Shown here: in pieces, positions 8,752-21,117 of the stretch | Numbering within the stretch: the first letter of the stretch is position 1 | How the letters are laid out: each line of letters opens with the position of its first letter | Origin: Salinivibrio kushneri | GTDB taxonomy: Bacteria; Pseudomonadota; Gammaproteobacteria; Enterobacterales; Vibrionaceae | DNA length: 64,000 bases | Assembly (NCBI RefSeq): GCF_005280275.1 | Contig: NZ_CP040021.1 | Span: forward strand, 1,513,001-1,577,000 | Reading direction: 5' to 3' | The notes under the pieces: generated by a model | What the model was told of the DNA's origin: nothing | The model's input: the letters and a program-made list of their open reading frames with translations, nothing else | The model's database searches: none | Translations under genes and position numbers: made by a program

Positions 8752-9666
8752 TTAAGGGACATTGTGGCCTTTTGACGCCACCCATATCCGATACCATTGC
8801 TCACGCGTAAGGTTGAGGTCATAAGCCGCTTTGGCAGCTTTAACGCGCTCAATATTCCCCGAGCCAATAATCGGCAAAGGTTGAGACGGATGACGCATCA
8901 CCCAGGCATAAATCACCTGATCGATCGTCGCACCACCTAGCTCTTCGCCAATAGCATGCAAGGTATCACGTACCCGTACAGCCTGCTCAGACTCACCGTT
9001 AAACATCTCGCCGCCTGCAAGGCAAGACCACGCCATCGGTTTAATACGCAACCGCTGTAACTGATCCAGCGTACCGTCATGCACCACATCAAACCGTAGC
9101 GGGTTGATTTCTACTTGGTTGGTCACCAAGGATTCATCCCAACGAGACTGAAGCAGGTCGAACTGTGAAGGCGTGAAGTTAGAGACACCAAAGTGCGCCA
9201 CCTTGCCGTGGTGGCGCAACGTCGTGAAGGCTTCAGCCACTTCATCTGCATCCATTAACGCATCAGGACGGTGGAGCAGTAACACATCCAGTTTTTCTAC
9301 GCCCAAGCGTGACAAGGAATTATCCACCGACGCCAAAATATGCCGGTAACTGGTATCGTAATGGTTAATTTTACGGTTTGGGGCCGCCTCACTGACCAAA
9401 TTGATATCGCATTTCGACACCACTTGGATATCGTCTCTGACGCTGGGGTCAAGGTTCAGCGCTTGGCCAAACAGTGTCTCACAGCGATAATCGCCGTAAA
9501 TATCCGCATGGTCGACCGTGGTAATACCTAAGTCGATGTGCGCCTTAAGAAAGCTTAAGCGCTGCTGCGGCGTCATTTGCCAATCATCCAGCCGCCAGTA
9601 ACCTTGCACCATGGGCGAGAAAAACGGACCGACTGGAGAAATAGATGTCGCTTTAAACTCTGACAA
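8752..9666 (-). CDS. ydhF: Aldo/keto reductase, YdhF type
   Basis: Cytoplasmic NAD(P)H-dependent oxidoreductase of the aldo/keto reductase fold, 304 residues (E. coli YdhF 298). Visible signatures are GITTVDHADIYGDY near residue 50 (catalytic D and Y), LDVLLLHRPD in place of the usual histidine-containing LxHxP strand, HFGVSNFTPSQ near residue 160, and PIIGSGNIERV for the nucleotide phosphate. The start MSEFKATSISPVGPFFSP aligns with the E. coli protein. The physiological substrate of YdhF is unknown. It stands alone between a terminator and a divergent acetyltransferase gene. Confidence 0.9.
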   Translation of the reverse strand: MSEFKATSISPVGPFFSPMVQGYWRLDDWQMTPQQRLSFLKAHIDLGITTVDHADIYGDYRCETLFGQALNLDPSVRDDIQVVSKCDINLVSEAAPNRKINHYDTSYRHILASVDNSLSRLGVEKLDVLLLHRPDALMDADEVAEAFTTLRHHGKVAHFGVSNFTPSQFDLLQSRWDESLVTNQVEINPLRFDVVHDGTLDQLQRLRIKPMAWSCLAGGEMFNGESEQAVRVRDTLHAIGEELGGATIDQVIYAWVMRHPSQPLPIIGSGNIERVKAAKAAYDLNLTREQWYRIWVASKGHNVP

Positions 9667-9901
9667 AACGGATCCTTTATGCCGAGAACTAGAAACCTCA
9701 TGCTAATCCGATCTTCCGCCACCCTCAATGCCTTATCGAGCATTTTGTTAGCCTAACAGTGCGTGCGTTTGTTTTCGCGCAAAAGACAGCAACATTTGGG
9801 CATTAAATGCACGACAAGTGTTTCATTTATCACCAACACTTGGCGAATGCGTTGAACTTCGTTATCTTATATCGCGCAAAAAAAGCGAAAAGGAAGCGAA
9901 A

Positions 9902-10399
9902 ATGCTTATTCGACGCATGGAATTGCGTGATTGTGACGCGATCAATACGATTTATAATTATTACATTACACACACTGCCATTACGTTTGACTTGTGCCCA
10001 TGGCCATTAGCTGAACGTGAACAATGGTTCGCTCAGTTTGATCCGTCCTCCTGCTATCAAGCCTGGGTGGCAGAGCAAGACCAACAAATCCTTGGCTTTG
10101 CTTACAATACGCCTTTCAATCCCAAGCAGGCTTTCCACATCGCCTCAGAAATCACCATTTATGCGGCCCCCGATGCCGGTGGCCGTGGGGTTGGCTCGGC
10201 ATTAATGCAAACCTTGCTCGACGGAATGCGCGATAAGGCCCTACGCCGCGCCTATTCTCTCGTCACGCTACCTAACCCAGCGTCATTAGCATTGCATCGT
10301 CGCTTTGGCTTCCAACAAGTTGGACAGCTAAATGATGTCGGTGAAAAGTTTGGCCAATACCACAGTGTGGCCATGCTAGAGTGCGACCTGACGGTTTGA
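9902..10399 (+). CDS. GNAT N-acetyltransferase, phosphinothricin/methionine-sulfoximine acetyltransferase type
   Basis: Protein of 165 residues. It starts LIRRMELRDCDAINTIYNYY, the usual beginning of the Pat/YncA/MnaT group. The acetyl-CoA loop is seen as DAGGRGVGSALM (R/QxxGxG/A), and the C-terminal NPASLALHRRFGFQQVG motif is typical. Members acetylate amino groups of phosphinothricin, methionine sulfoximine or related small molecules. The open frame starts at 9818, but the ATG at 9902 has AGGAAG eight bases upstream and matches the family start, so it is used. No operon partner. Confidence 0.85.
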   Translation: MLIRRMELRDCDAINTIYNYYITHTAITFDLCPWPLAEREQWFAQFDPSSCYQAWVAEQDQQILGFAYNTPFNPKQAFHIASEITIYAAPDAGGRGVGSALMQTLLDGMRDKALRRAYSLVTLPNPASLALHRRFGFQQVGQLNDVGEKFGQYHSVAMLECDLTV

Positions 10400-10499
10400 G
10401 CATGTTATTTCCCTATCGAATAAGCCCCCACCTCCACTTTACGCCAGTAAGGTGCCTTGATTTGATGCCGTCATAACGACGTTTCAGGAGTTTAGTAGT

Positions 10500-12815
10500 A
10501 TGAAAGTTCGCACCAAGGTTTCTGCGGCGATCATCTCCGCCTGTGTTATTTGTATTGTCGCCACCGCCGCGGTGTTGGCAAACCGAACCACCACACTGTT
10601 TGGCGATGAAATGCGAGAGCAGGCCATTAGCCAGCTCAAAGCCGTACGCGAAGCCAAGCACTCTGAATTAACCAGTTATTTTTCATTTATCGGCCAACAA
10701 TTAACCTCAATGGCCGACTCCACCATGACCGAAAACGCGGTAACGTCTTTTAGCCAAGCTTATCGACGCTACAGCCGTGAAGTCCGCACTGATAGAGCGG
10801 CCCGGCGCGCGCTGCAAGACTACTACACCGACACCTTCGGCGATGTTTACAAAGCGCGCAACGATACCAACGCCAATGCACGCTCCAATCTCGCTGCGCT
10901 CGCCCCTGCCACGCGGACACTGCAGCAATTTTATATCAGCGGCAGCCCCCATCCTTTGGGCGAGAAAGACAAGTTGGTGACCACCAATGATGGCTCCACG
11001 TATGACAAGGTGCACACTCAATATCACCCTAACTATCATCGCTTTGCCGAAACGTTTGGCTACCAAGATATCGTGTTAGCCGACGCCAATGGCCGTATTG
11101 TCTACTCGGTGGCCAAAGAGATTGACTTTGGAACCAGCTTATTTGCGGGCCCCTACGCTACTAGCGGCATGGGTGATGCCTTTTTAGAGGCGATTGATGC
11201 AAAAGCCGGCGCCATCAGTTTTGTGGATTATCGCCCTTACTTTCCCAGCTACGATGAACCGGCCTCATTTATCGCCACCCCTATCGTCGAGAACGGCGAA
11301 ACGCAGGGTGTACTCATCTTTAAATTGCCGATTCAGCGTTTAAGTGGCGTGATCAGCAGTCAAGGCCAATGGCAGTCAGCAGGCTTTGGACAAAGCGGCG
11401 AAATGTTTATGGTCGGGCCTGATAACGTCCTTCGCACCGAAGCGCGCGCTTTACAAGAGGATAAATCTGAGTATCTACACTTGCTGCGCACCAATGGCGT
11501 CAAACCCGATTTGGTTCGCCGCATTGATTTCACCGATACCGCCGCGGGTCAAATGCCCATGGCATCCCAAAGCATTGCTCAAGCGCTGGCGGGAAAAACG
11601 GGCACTGGCAAAGAGCAGAGTTATCGCAACCAAACCGTCTATACCGCTTACTCACCGATTGATGTCTTCGGCAAACGCTGGGCGCTGGTCAATCAAATCA
11701 GTCAACAGGAAGCGCTATCACAAGTGGCGACCATGCAGGGTACCATTCTCAAAGCGACGGTGATTACCTCATTGGTGTTAGTGGTTGTCGCGATCGTGAT
11801 TGCCTATATTCTCGGTGGCAATATTGCCAAACCCATGATTGCGGTCACTACACGTATTAAATCCATTGCAGAAGATAAAGACTTAACCCAACGTTTACCC
11901 GATAGCGGTAAAGACGAAATGGCGCTGCTTGGTCGCTCGCTCAATGATATGTTCGCGAGCTTCCAACAAGTGATCCAAGAGGCGCACCAAGCATCTGGGC
12001 TACTCGGCCAAGCCTCCAGCGACATCAATCAAGATGTGGTAACCATGCGCGATCGCGTGACCGATCAGGTCAAGCATACCCATCAAGTTGCCTCAGCAGC
12101 GACAGAAATGGCTACCTCCGTCACAGATGTTGCCCAGTATGCAGATCAAGCCTCCACCGCGTCTGATGACATCACCCAAGCCGTCAACAAAGGCTCACGA
12201 ATTGGTGACGACCTGGTTGCGCAAATCCGTACCTTGTCATCGAGTATGGACGCTGCAACAGCGACCATGGGGCGTTTATCGCAACAGAGCGAAGAAATCG
12301 GCACCGTACTGGATGTAATTCAAGCCATTGCCGAGCAAACCAACTTATTGGCACTGAATGCGGCGATTGAAGCGGCGCGCGCGGGCGAGCAAGGCCGAGG
12401 ATTCAGCGTGGTTGCCGAAGAGGTACGCACCCTCGCCTCACGTACCCAAGACTCGACCGAAAGTATCCGCGATAAAATTGCCGCATTACGTCAAGAGACG
12501 CAGTCAGCGGTGGCAGATATGGATACCACCAGCCAAACCGTTGAAACCTGTGTGGACTATTGTCAGCAAAATAACGCTGCGCTAGTTGATATTGCCAACA
12601 TGGTCACCGAAATCAATCAGATGACCTCACACATTGCCAATGCCACCCAGCAGCAAACACAAGTAACGACAGAAATCAGCGAAAGCATCACAGACATTGC
12701 ACAATCAGCTGAAACTGTCTCGCAGCGTACACATGACACCGCCGAAACCGTCACTGGCTTAAGCCAACGATCATCACGCTTGGCTGACACTATCGGTCAT
12801 TTTAAAACCGACTAA
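10500..12815 (+). CDS. Methyl-accepting chemotaxis protein
   Basis: Inner-membrane chemoreceptor of 771 residues. Order: first membrane helix near residues 8-28, a long periplasmic sensor region of about 390 residues (probably a Cache- or HBM-like fold; [15 protein letters not shown] and [21 protein letters not shown] are Cache-like), second helix near 418-440 ([17 protein letters not shown]), a HAMP domain, and the signalling domain with the tip motif [19 protein letters not shown] near residue 615. There is no C-terminal CheR/CheB pentapeptide. The ligand cannot be predicted. Ribosome site CAGGAG 9 bases before the ATG. It converges on mukB with a shared terminator. Confidence 0.93.
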   Translation: MKVRTKVSAAIISACVICIVATAAVLANRTTTLFGDEMREQAISQLKAVREAKHSELTSYFSFIGQQLTSMADSTMTENAVTSFSQAYRRYSREVRTDRAARRALQDYYTDTFGDVYKARNDTNANARSNLAALAPATRTLQQFYISGSPHPLGEKDKLVTTNDGSTYDKVHTQYHPNYHRFAETFGYQDIVLADANGRIVYSVAKEIDFGTSLFAGPYATSGMGDAFLEAIDAKAGAISFVDYRPYFPSYDEPASFIATPIVENGETQGVLIFKLPIQRLSGVISSQGQWQSAGFGQSGEMFMVGPDNVLRTEARALQEDKSEYLHLLRTNGVKPDLVRRIDFTDTAAGQMPMASQSIAQALAGKTGTGKEQSYRNQTVYTAYSPIDVFGKRWALVNQISQQEALSQVATMQGTILKATVITSLVLVVVAIVIAYILGGNIAKPMIAVTTRIKSIAEDKDLTQRLPDSGKDEMALLGRSLNDMFASFQQVIQEAHQASGLLGQASSDINQDVVTMRDRVTDQVKHTHQVASAATEMATSVTDVAQYADQASTASDDITQAVNKGSRIGDDLVAQIRTLSSSMDAATATMGRLSQQSEEIGTVLDVIQAIAEQTNLLALNAAIEAARAGEQGRGFSVVAEEVRTLASRTQDSTESIRDKIAALRQETQSAVADMDTTSQTVETCVDYCQQNNAALVDIANMVTEINQMTSHIANATQQQTQVTTEISESITDIAQSAETVSQRTHDTAETVTGLSQRSSRLADTIGHFKTD

Positions 12816-12821
12816 AACGCA

Positions 12822-12849
12822 AAGGGGTCAGCCTTAAGGCCGACCCCTT
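12822..12849. terminator. Bidirectional terminator between the chemoreceptor gene and mukB
   Basis: AAGGGGTC and GACCCCTT pair around an inner GCC/GGC stem. The hairpin lies 6 bases after the chemoreceptor stop and 21 bases past the mukB stop. T-tracts are short on both sides. Confidence 0.65.
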
Positions 12850-12870
12850 CGTTTTCACCTTGACTGACGA

Positions 12871-15800
12871 TTACTCCATCACCGGCTCACGCTCTAGCTC
12901 CCGACGCTTCTCTTCACCAAAGCCGCGTAAGCCCACGACATGGACGTGTTCGCGATCGTTGAAGATTTTACGCACCAGTTTATACGTCGTCCCTTGCTCT
13001 GGGCTGATGTTTTCCGGTGCCGCAATCAACAGCTGCATATCCAAGCGATGACACAATTCAAACAAGGTCGAGATCGATTTAGCATCCAAACGCGCGGCCT
13101 CATCCAGGAAGAGTAAGCGACAAGGGATCACATCTTTGCCTCGCAGTCGGCGTGATTCTTCTTCCCAGCTTTGGATCACCATCAGCAAGATTGCCTGCCC
13201 AGTACCAATCGCTTCGCCAGTCGACAACGCGCCGGATTCCGCTTTCAACCAGCCGTCGGTGCCGCGATTCACCTCAATGTCTAATTCGAGGAAGTTTCGA
13301 TAATCTAACAACTCTTCCCCTAAGGTCTGTGGCGCACGTTGCCCCATTTCAATATGCGGGTTTAAGCGCTGGAACAGTTTAGCCATCGCTTCCGAAAACG
13401 TCAGGTTTGGATTACCGAATAAATCTTGGTGCTGGTCAGCATGTTCAGCCAAGCCCATCAGCAACTGAGCATGGGTTTCACGGATAGACACATTCAGGCG
13501 CACGCCTTGCACTTGACCAAAGCCTACGTTCTGTAGCCCTTGGTTAAGCATGCGGATCCGGTTTTGTTCGCGCTGAATCGTCTTGCGAATAATATTAGCT
13601 ACCGACTCGGAGCTGATCGCCAAGCGTTGTTCACGCTGCGTAAGCTCTTCAGTAAGACGGGCCAGTTCGACTTCCATTTCCTCAATCGCTTCGACCGGAT
13701 CATCGGTGCGAATGATATCGTGACGGATACGTTCGCGCAGATGCTGATACACAGCCACGTAGAACAAGACTTTACGCTCTGGTCGTCCAACATCTTCAGA
13801 CGCCCGCAAGGCATCGCGCAAGGTTTCGTTGTCAGCAACCGCAAGGCGCAATGCCCCTAACGATTTATCTGATAACGAACGTAACTCGTCAGCAGACATA
13901 TACGCCATTTCTCGACGATGCAGTTGTTTTTCTACCCCATTGTCGCGCGCGATGCGCAGGACGCTACACCAGCCCGCTTTGGCGTTGACCACAAACTGAC
14001 GTAGCTCTTTGTACTGCTTAAGCAGTTTACGCAGCTCTTTGGTCAGTGATTTGGTCTCCATCTCCAGCGATGTGATACCGCGAGAAAGCTCGCTATGGCG
14101 CTGCCGTGCCTGATGCATTTGCTCGTACAAAGCATCACGACGACTTTGCGCACGCATCAGGGCGTCTTCATCCGCTTGCACACCTAACTCACTAAGCTCA
14201 CGCTTAAACTCGTTCAATGTCTCTTGCTTAGATTGATGGGCGCTTTTGAGCGATGCGAGCACCTGATGATATTGGCTATTCTGCGACTGAATTTGCTTGA
14301 GCGATTCACGCTCACGTTGGCGCACCTGCTCGGCGTCTTTGAGTTTGGCTTTAAGCTGTTCGTTAAGCTCACTGCTTTGCGTCAGCATGTCTGACGCATC
14401 TTGATAGGCAAAATGCGGACGACGCTCCGCTAAATCGGCAACAGCAAACACTTGCTGCTTAATCGCCTGTAAGGTGTCATCCGCCTCTTGGTAGGCCTGT
14501 TCTAGTTTATCAAATTGCTCAGGGTCACTGTCGAGTGTTGCCAGGCTACTTTCCAATGCGGCCAAGGTTTCACCATGTTGTTGGATAAAGCCTTGTGCTT
14601 CTTTGGCGGCCTCTACGCGCTCAACCGCTGCTTGCACGCGCGCGTCGAGATTCTCCTCTGTGAGCGCGTCGGCACAGTAGCGAAGCTTATCGAGAATTTG
14701 TAGCGCTTGCTGACAACGCGCCACCGCCGCCTCGTGTTGTGCCAATACCTGCTTGGCTTCGGTTATTGCCCGCTGAGTCTGCGCACGTTTCTCGCGGCAA
14801 GCGGCGATCGCCTGTTCAGGATCGGGCTCAAACGCCACCGTGAGATGCTCAGCAATAAACTGGCTAAATGCGTGTGACAAGCGTTGCCACTTTTGTACAT
14901 CAAAAGAGGCTTTGGCATGATCTTCCACCAAGGCCTCTCGTTGTTCACGTAGCTGCTCAAGGCGGTGCTCACGGGCAGCTCGACCAAACAAAGGCGTAGT
15001 CGGGAAGCGCGAATAGCGCATTTGCCGATCGTTTAGGTGTACACACACGGCACCCGACAGCTCTTGAGCATCAAACACGCTATCATCAAACGCGTCGGCA
15101 TCCCCCTCAATGATGTATAGATCATCGGGGCAAGCGTCCAAATCAGTGAGTTTGTCTTTAACGCCTTTAAGATCAGGCACCACGATGGCATGCCGCGCCG
15201 GGCCATAGAGTGCGCTGAAATAAGGGGCGTCATCGAGCGTGATATCATCATAAATTTCAGAGAGTAAAGTTCCACCCAGGGTGTCGGCGAGGCCTTGCAA
15301 TTGCGCATCGTCGCTGCCACCTGGCTGCGCTAATTGCTCAATCGCTTGTTCAATCTCTGTTTTTTGTTTACTCAACTGATCTTGGTGCTGCGTGCGCGTG
15401 CGTACCGTCTCATGCGTGGCATGCATCGCCTCCATCACCGCTTGACTGTCCACCAAAGTTTTTTCAGTTTGGCTTTCCAGTTTGGTCAAGGCGTCATTGG
15501 CCGCAAACCAAGTCGGTGCTTTTAGCTCAAGATCTTGGATTTGCGCGTCAACCACATCCTGTGTCCGCGCAAGCTCACGCAGTTGCTCAGCTTGGGTGTC
15601 TTTTTCCTCTTGTAGCGCGTCGCGTCGTGCTTGCTGCAGCGCTGCGGCTTGCTCGACCGCGTCACTGTCAGCCAGCGACTCGCCTGTTAGGTCCTGATAT
15701 TCCGACACGAACTGGCTCGCTTGCTGATATTGCTCAGCCCGTTGGCTCAGTTCACGCTGCTCATACTGGCGCTGCGTTAGACTGTCGGCTAGATAGCGAC

Positions 15801-17322
15801 GCTCTCTGCCCAGCTCAACCCAGCGTTTGGCGGCCTTGCCAGCCTCAGCACGGGGCACAGAGGGATCAAGACGGTGCAAAAGATGCAAGCCCTGTTCAAA
15901 CTGATTGGCCGTCGCTGACGCCAAATCGCGTTTATGCTTGAGTGACAGTACGCGATCGGTTTGTTCAGACTCTTGTGCTTTTAACGCGTGTAATCGTGTC
16001 GTGGCCTCGTCGGCACTGAGGGTCTCATCGCCAGTGAGGCGACGCGCGGTTTCCAAGGCATTGACGGCTTGTTGGTACTGCAGAGAACGCGTTTGTTGCG
16101 TGTTGAGCGCTTGTTGGTAGTCAGCAAGCTGAGTCTTGAGACTATCCACTTCCTCTTCACTTTGTGCCGCACGCAATTCAGCTTCAGCAAGCTGCTCTGT
16201 GGCCTCTTCCACCACCATGATTTGCTCTTCCAGCTTTTCAGAAAGATCGAGTAAATCTTCCTCGTAACGCTGAATCTTTTCTTGTTGGCGCATCGCCGAT
16301 TGCACCAACTGCAGATGATCAGCCGCCGCTTGGTGATCTTGTTCGAGGTGATCTTGTCCCGCCTCTAACTCGGCTAATTCTGCGCGCATGGTTTCCGCAT
16401 GCTGCTGCTTTTGCTGCAACGCCTGCTGGGCAGCGTTCAGCTCCGCCCGCAACGATAGCGCTTGCTCAAGCTTACTACGACGCTCATTGGCATGGCGCAT
16501 ATAGTCTGAGGCCACGTAATGGGTCGCTTCGGTGATCAAATGCTTAAACAAGTCACGATCGCGCTGCGTCAGCTTGATCGCCTCTAGCGTCATACGGTTT
16601 TCTTTCAGCGCCACTTCCATATCTTGGAAGGCTTTTTTCACGCCGCCATTTTGTGGCAACAAATACTCGCGCAACGACTTAGTGATCGCGCTGGAAATAC
16701 CGCCGTAGAGTGACGCCTCAATTAATCGATAAAACTTGCCTCTGTCTTGCTGGGTGCGCAGCTTTTTCGGTAGCACGCCAAATTCAAACATTTGCGCGTG
16801 ATAGTCGGTGACCGAGTTAAAGGCTTTAAAGTGCGCGGTTTCATACTCGCCTGCCGCCTCTTTTACCTCGTTAAGCTGGCGTACACGCGCTTGACCGTTA
16901 TTTAAGGTCTCGACCAACACATCGGTCGGCGCCACAGAAGAAGGCAAGCCTTGTAAAACGAACGGCTTGATATCCACCTTCTTATCACGCCCCGCCACTT
17001 GTTGAAGACGCACCCCAAACAACACCCGCTGTTGGCGTGAATTCACCACATCCAAGGCGGCATAGCAGGCACCTGGCTGCAATTTACCGTGCAAGCCCTT
17101 ATCACGAGACGCACTTGAGCTGCCTGCCTCTGTGGTGTTACGGAAGTGCAACAGGGTTTGGTCAGGGATCAATGAGGTGATAAACGCTGCCATAGTGGTC
17201 GACTTACCCGCGCCATTCCCGCCTGATAAGGTGGTGACAAGGGAGTCAATATCAAAGGTTCGGGCAAAAAAGCCGTTCCAGTTCACCATGGTGAGTGAGT
17301 GATACTTACCGCGCTGACTCAT
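12871..17322 (-). CDS. mukB: Chromosome partition protein MukB
   Basis: SMC-like ATPase of the MukBEF condensin, 1483 residues (E. coli 1486). The N-terminal head has the Walker A motif [10 protein letters not shown] near residue 35. Two very long coiled coils (Q, E, A and L-rich, about residues 290-660 and 880-1130) flank a hinge around residues 670-780. The C-terminal head carries the signature [14 protein letters not shown] and Walker [13 protein letters not shown] near 1400. It dimerises at the hinge and, with MukE and MukF, compacts and segregates the chromosome. It overlaps the end of mukE by 4 bases in the cmoM-mukF-mukE-mukB operon. Confidence 0.98.
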   Translation of the reverse strand: MSQRGKYHSLTMVNWNGFFARTFDIDSLVTTLSGGNGAGKSTTMAAFITSLIPDQTLLHFRNTTEAGSSSASRDKGLHGKLQPGACYAALDVVNSRQQRVLFGVRLQQVAGRDKKVDIKPFVLQGLPSSVAPTDVLVETLNNGQARVRQLNEVKEAAGEYETAHFKAFNSVTDYHAQMFEFGVLPKKLRTQQDRGKFYRLIEASLYGGISSAITKSLREYLLPQNGGVKKAFQDMEVALKENRMTLEAIKLTQRDRDLFKHLITEATHYVASDYMRHANERRSKLEQALSLRAELNAAQQALQQKQQHAETMRAELAELEAGQDHLEQDHQAAADHLQLVQSAMRQQEKIQRYEEDLLDLSEKLEEQIMVVEEATEQLAEAELRAAQSEEEVDSLKTQLADYQQALNTQQTRSLQYQQAVNALETARRLTGDETLSADEATTRLHALKAQESEQTDRVLSLKHKRDLASATANQFEQGLHLLHRLDPSVPRAEAGKAAKRWVELGRERRYLADSLTQRQYEQRELSQRAEQYQQASQFVSEYQDLTGESLADSDAVEQAAALQQARRDALQEEKDTQAEQLRELARTQDVVDAQIQDLELKAPTWFAANDALTKLESQTEKTLVDSQAVMEAMHATHETVRTRTQHQDQLSKQKTEIEQAIEQLAQPGGSDDAQLQGLADTLGGTLLSEIYDDITLDDAPYFSALYGPARHAIVVPDLKGVKDKLTDLDACPDDLYIIEGDADAFDDSVFDAQELSGAVCVHLNDRQMRYSRFPTTPLFGRAAREHRLEQLREQREALVEDHAKASFDVQKWQRLSHAFSQFIAEHLTVAFEPDPEQAIAACREKRAQTQRAITEAKQVLAQHEAAVARCQQALQILDKLRYCADALTEENLDARVQAAVERVEAAKEAQGFIQQHGETLAALESSLATLDSDPEQFDKLEQAYQEADDTLQAIKQQVFAVADLAERRPHFAYQDASDMLTQSSELNEQLKAKLKDAEQVRQRERESLKQIQSQNSQYHQVLASLKSAHQSKQETLNEFKRELSELGVQADEDALMRAQSRRDALYEQMHQARQRHSELSRGITSLEMETKSLTKELRKLLKQYKELRQFVVNAKAGWCSVLRIARDNGVEKQLHRREMAYMSADELRSLSDKSLGALRLAVADNETLRDALRASEDVGRPERKVLFYVAVYQHLRERIRHDIIRTDDPVEAIEEMEVELARLTEELTQREQRLAISSESVANIIRKTIQREQNRIRMLNQGLQNVGFGQVQGVRLNVSIRETHAQLLMGLAEHADQHQDLFGNPNLTFSEAMAKLFQRLNPHIEMGQRAPQTLGEELLDYRNFLELDIEVNRGTDGWLKAESGALSTGEAIGTGQAILLMVIQSWEEESRRLRGKDVIPCRLLFLDEAARLDAKSISTLFELCHRLDMQLLIAAPENISPEQGTTYKLVRKIFNDREHVHVVGLRGFGEEKRRELEREPVME

Positions 17323-18050
17323 ACTGTCGGCTCCTCCGTTGTCTCTGTATCGGCATTGTCTGCGTCTTCATCCGAGTGATCATCGAGCAAGCTTGATTGA
17401 ATATGCGCTTGGCTATGCACCACGGCTTCCCCGTCACGAATCAGACGCAACTGGGCTTCTTGTGGATCGTCCCCGGCTCGTACATCGGCGCCAAAGCGGA
17501 AAGTCGCTTCACTGACGCGGAATTTACTGCCTTCACCGATAGGTAAAATCATCCCAAGACGACGCAAACGTCGCAGCGAGGTTTTCACTTTGTCGAAAAG
17601 CTTTTCACGGTCAAGATCTGAGCCGGTGGCACGATGCGTGACCAACTTCATCAGTTTTTTCTCATCCGCCAACGCCAGCAGCTCATCAAACAGCTCTTGG
17701 GTGGTAAAGATCCCTTCTTGTGCCAAGCGCTCTGGGCTTAAGTAAAGAAAACACAGGACTTTGCCAACCAGCATATCCAGTTCAGACAACACGCTGCGCC
17801 TAATTAAACTGGTTGAACGCGGGCGAAGATAGAAAAAGCCCTCTGGCGCGCGCACCAATTCAGCGTTATAACGCTGGTAGAAAATATTCAGCGCTTGCTC
17901 GTATTCCATCAGCAAGGCGTGGTTATCCAGATCGTCGCTGGCAATATGGCGGCCAGCACGCAATGCACTGTCCAACGCCGGGAACAAAGGGTTAGCAATG
18001 GCTTTGGCCAGCCCTTCTGGCATTGGCTGTTCAGTATTTATCGATGACAT
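17319..18050 (-). CDS. mukE: Chromosome partition protein MukE
   Basis: Non-ATPase subunit of the MukBEF condensin, 243 residues (E. coli 234). The body is a pair of winged-helix domains ([40 protein letters not shown]). The last 35 residues are acidic ([18 protein letters not shown]), as in other MukE proteins. It binds MukF and controls DNA binding by MukB. It overlaps mukF by 20 bases and mukB by 4, so translation of the three subunits is coupled. Confidence 0.97.
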   Translation of the reverse strand: MSSINTEQPMPEGLAKAIANPLFPALDSALRAGRHIASDDLDNHALLMEYEQALNIFYQRYNAELVRAPEGFFYLRPRSTSLIRRSVLSELDMLVGKVLCFLYLSPERLAQEGIFTTQELFDELLALADEKKLMKLVTHRATGSDLDREKLFDKVKTSLRRLRRLGMILPIGEGSKFRVSEATFRFGADVRAGDDPQEAQLRLIRDGEAVVHSQAHIQSSLLDDHSDEDADNADTETTEEPTV

Positions 18051-19395
18051 TCGCTTGTACCTTAGCTCCGAAGTCGTTAATCGCCTGCCAATCAGGCTGA
18101 ATCGCGTTAAGATCAGATTGGGAGTAGCCCATGCGGACCGCTTGGTTGATCACTAAGCGCGCGAGATCAAAATGACGAGCTTGTGGATGCTCGGCTAAGT
18201 AATCTTTCAGAACACGACCCAAGTCGATCGCTTGTCCGGTTTCTCGATGGCGGTTGAGCATCTGTGACACTGCCTGTGAAAGGCCATCGTCAACCACACT
18301 TAATTGTTCAAACGCCACCTCTTCTGGCATCTCGCCCGTGACTTCATCGTCACGTAACACCAACGCTTCATCGCGCGTATCACGCAGTCGCTCCGCATCG
18401 GCGTAAGTCAAAAACCAAGGGCTATCAAAATAGTCGGAGACCGACTGGCGCAAACGCTGACTGAATGCACGGTTTTTATCCATATCAATCGCGGTACGAA
18501 TAAATTTATGCACATGGCGGTCGTAACCTATCCATAAATCGATGGCTTGCTGCCCCCAGTTCACGATACGGTCCAGCTTCATTTGCAAGCTGTATACCAT
18601 GCTATCGACGAAATCGAGGTCATCGCGGCCGCGAACCACTTCTTGGATCTCCAGCAGCTGGCTTTGAAGCTCATCCCCCGCCGCCTGCAGTGTTTCTTGC
18701 AACTCTTGCAAGGTGCTCGAGGTTTCGTTGAGCAAGTATTCGCAGTTAGCGATTGCGGCTTGCCAGTCCTGGGTGAGGAGCGCGGCAATGTCTTCTTTGA
18801 CCTGTTGCTGCTGCTCATCCATTACCCGCTGGTTAAGATCGATGCGGTCAAAAATCTCGGCGACCGAGTACTTCAACACGCCATAAACGTTATGGCGCCA
18901 AAAAGTGGCATCCCCATCTTCTTCCGCCGCTCGGCGCGCCTTGGCAATTTCATCGGCCACCATGGATAGCTGTACTGAAAGCTTTAAGGTCGAATACTCA
19001 CGATGACGGGCGTAATAATCGGCAATACCGAGCGCCAATGGCGTGAGGCGGTAAATGCTGTCGCCATCAGTCATTTCACTGGTAAACCGACTTAGCAGTC
19101 TCGCTTGTACCATTTCGTTGATGGCATTGTTGGCGCGGAAGGCAACATTACCAAGACTGCCTCCTTCATCATTGGTAAACTGCTCGCTTACCAACCGAAA
19201 GACGTCCACGAGTTCGTGTTCACTCAACTCATCTTCTAATCGTTCCTGGCTCATCACCGCCATTGCCAGCAAGAATGCCAAGCGCTCCGGCGGCAGGTTT
19301 AACCCCAAGCCACTTTGTTTTACCCAACTGACCAACTCAGGTACTGTCTGAGCGTCGTCTGCCCAATGCTGGGAAGACTGAGCCTGATCACTCAT
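18031..19395 (-). CDS. mukF: Chromosome partition protein MukF (kleisin)
   Basis: Kleisin subunit of MukBEF, 454 residues (E. coli 440). The N-terminal winged-helix dimerisation domain holds [20 protein letters not shown], followed by a helical middle region ([20 protein letters not shown]) and an acidic linker ([19 protein letters not shown]) that binds MukE. The C-terminal winged helix contacts the MukB head. AAGGACAACGG precedes the ATG, which overlaps the cmoM stop as ATGA. Confidence 0.97.
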   Translation of the reverse strand: MSDQAQSSQHWADDAQTVPELVSWVKQSGLGLNLPPERLAFLLAMAVMSQERLEDELSEHELVDVFRLVSEQFTNDEGGSLGNVAFRANNAINEMVQARLLSRFTSEMTDGDSIYRLTPLALGIADYYARHREYSTLKLSVQLSMVADEIAKARRAAEEDGDATFWRHNVYGVLKYSVAEIFDRIDLNQRVMDEQQQQVKEDIAALLTQDWQAAIANCEYLLNETSSTLQELQETLQAAGDELQSQLLEIQEVVRGRDDLDFVDSMVYSLQMKLDRIVNWGQQAIDLWIGYDRHVHKFIRTAIDMDKNRAFSQRLRQSVSDYFDSPWFLTYADAERLRDTRDEALVLRDDEVTGEMPEEVAFEQLSVVDDGLSQAVSQMLNRHRETGQAIDLGRVLKDYLAEHPQARHFDLARLVINQAVRMGYSQSDLNAIQPDWQAINDFGAKVQANVIDKY

Positions 19396-20237
19396 CCGTT
19401 GTCCTTGTTTTCATCTTGATTGCTTGGGGCATGATGTTGGCCCCAGACATGAATATATCGCCCAAGAGACACAAACGGCTCTTGGCGGCAAAGCTGTTGC
19501 TCTAATGCAATAACTTGCTCAAAGGTAAAATCACCAATGTTGGTATCACGCATATAATCGTGAAAGGTGCGTACGCCTGTTTTACCTTTGAGGGTAATGT
19601 CACTGTCTTGCATCCATTGATAGACACTCTCGGGGTGCAAACCTTTGGGTGGCTGAAGTTTAAACCGCTTGCGATGCGGCATGCCTTCCTCAACATGGGT
19701 GAGATTACCGCACACAAGATTCTTGAAGAGCAACCCGGTTTGGTTATAGAACATCACTGACGCCACCCCACCCGGTCGCAAGTGCTTGAGCAAGTCTTTC
19801 AACACATGCTCCGGTTCAGCAGTCCACTCCAATACCGCATGGAATAAAATCACATCCGGTGGCTCGCTCAAATATTCGCCAATCGTCTGCGCCGAAGAAT
19901 GAATCAGCTGATACTGCGCAAGTAAGCCCTGTTGTTCAATCTCCTGACGGGCTAAGTCGAGCATTTGCGAAGAAAGATCACATAAAGTGACCCTGTGACC
20001 ACGCGCCGCCAAGTGCCGAGACATAGGGGCAACCCCACCACCAGCATCTAAAATATGCAGGGTCTGCTCAGGCGGGAAACAGTGCAGTATCTGCTCTATG
20101 TCCTGCCAAACCACCGCTTGGCGGATTTCGCCTTTGCCCGATCCATAAATGTTTTTAACAAATTTGTGGGCAATGTCGTCGAAATTTTTATCCTCAGTCA
20201 CAATGGCATTCGTTATCATTGAGTGGTAGAAAGGCAT
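19392..20237 (-). CDS. cmoM: tRNA 5-carboxymethoxyuridine methyltransferase CmoM (SmtA)
   Basis: SAM-dependent methyltransferase that makes 5-methoxycarbonylmethoxyuridine at position 34 of some tRNAs. The protein is 281 residues (E. coli 261). Motif I is [20 protein letters not shown], followed by [14 protein letters not shown] and [13 protein letters not shown]. The N-terminal [19 protein letters not shown] matches the E. coli protein, leaving about 17 extra residues before it. An in-frame ATG at 20219 is an equally possible start; neither has a clear ribosome site. First gene of the muk operon, as in E. coli, and divergent from elyC. Confidence 0.93.
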   Translation of the reverse strand: MPFYHSMITNAIVTEDKNFDDIAHKFVKNIYGSGKGEIRQAVVWQDIEQILHCFPPEQTLHILDAGGGVAPMSRHLAARGHRVTLCDLSSQMLDLARQEIEQQGLLAQYQLIHSSAQTIGEYLSEPPDVILFHAVLEWTAEPEHVLKDLLKHLRPGGVASVMFYNQTGLLFKNLVCGNLTHVEEGMPHRKRFKLQPPKGLHPESVYQWMQDSDITLKGKTGVRTFHDYMRDTNIGDFTFEQVIALEQQLCRQEPFVSLGRYIHVWGQHHAPSNQDENKDNG

Positions 20238-20316
20238 ATTCTGTCACAAGCCTTACGTTAATAAAGGTTTATGGCACTATTTGTGCCTCGTTTGACTATA
20301 TTTCGGGCGACATTGC

Positions 20317-21090
20317 ATGTTTGAATTAAAAAAACTTATCTCAACCTTGATAATGCCCTTGCCCGCGCTGCTGTTGTTGGGTCTTTTCGGGCTATGCCTG
20401 CTTTGGTTCTCTCAGCGTAAAAGGCTGGCATCTTTTGTTATCTTCGTTGCGTTTGCTGGGATTTTTCTCACTTCGTTTCAACCGGTCGCCTCGGGGCTCC
20501 TTCGTCCACTTGAGCGTCAATACACCGCGTTTCTCCCTACGGAAAAACCGGTAGACTTTGTAATGGTACTGGGCAACAGTCATGTGGTCGATGACGCTAT
20601 CCCCCCAACCTCTGAGCTTTCTCGTGCGGCGTTAATGCGTCTGGCAGAAGGCATCCGTATTCACCGAATGTACCCCACTTCCAAGCTGATTTTGTCAGGC
20701 TATGACCATGGTTATGAAGTCAGCCATGCGCGTATGTTGGCACGAGTCGCAATGGCATTGGGGGTCAATAAAAACAGTATCCTGTTGCTTGAAACCGCCA
20801 AGGATACATGGGAGGAAGCCTACCAAGCCGCGTCGGTGGTTGGGAGTAGTAATCTAGTTCTTGTCACATCCGCGGCACACATGGATCGTGCCGTCTATGA
20901 GTTTCAAAGCGCTGGCCTCGATCCCATCCCCGCACCGACTAACTTCATGGCGCAAAAGCAAATTAAGCAGCCATGGATAAAATACGGTCCACGTGCGCAA
21001 TACCTCGAGCAGTTCGAACGCTATTGGCACGAGCGATTGGGACAAGCATGGCAACGGCTCCGTGACTTTATCGCTCAGCCGACCAATTAA
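20317..21090 (+). CDS. elyC: Envelope biogenesis factor ElyC (DUF218/YdcF family)
   Basis: Inner-membrane protein of 257 residues (E. coli 259). Two N-terminal membrane helices (MPLPALLLLGLFGLCLLW and SFVIFVAFAGIFLTSF) precede the DUF218 domain, with VDFVMVLGNSHV, LSRAALMRLAEGIR, KLILSGYDHGYEVSHA and NLVLVTSAAHMDRA. ElyC affects peptidoglycan assembly, probably through undecaprenyl phosphate metabolism. The order elyC-cmoM-mukFEB is kept from E. coli, but here elyC is divergent from cmoM across only 79 bases. Confidence 0.93.
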   Translation: MFELKKLISTLIMPLPALLLLGLFGLCLLWFSQRKRLASFVIFVAFAGIFLTSFQPVASGLLRPLERQYTAFLPTEKPVDFVMVLGNSHVVDDAIPPTSELSRAALMRLAEGIRIHRMYPTSKLILSGYDHGYEVSHARMLARVAMALGVNKNSILLLETAKDTWEEAYQAASVVGSSNLVLVTSAAHMDRAVYEFQSAGLDPIPAPTNFMAQKQIKQPWIKYGPRAQYLEQFERYWHERLGQAWQRLRDFIAQPTN

Positions 21091-21117
21091 ACTCGCCAAC
21101 GCGTATCACCCACCAAA

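Noticed and set aside
15516-15941. 141-codon plus-strand frame inside mukB
   Set aside because: Antisense of the MukB coiled coil; biased composition and no ribosome site.
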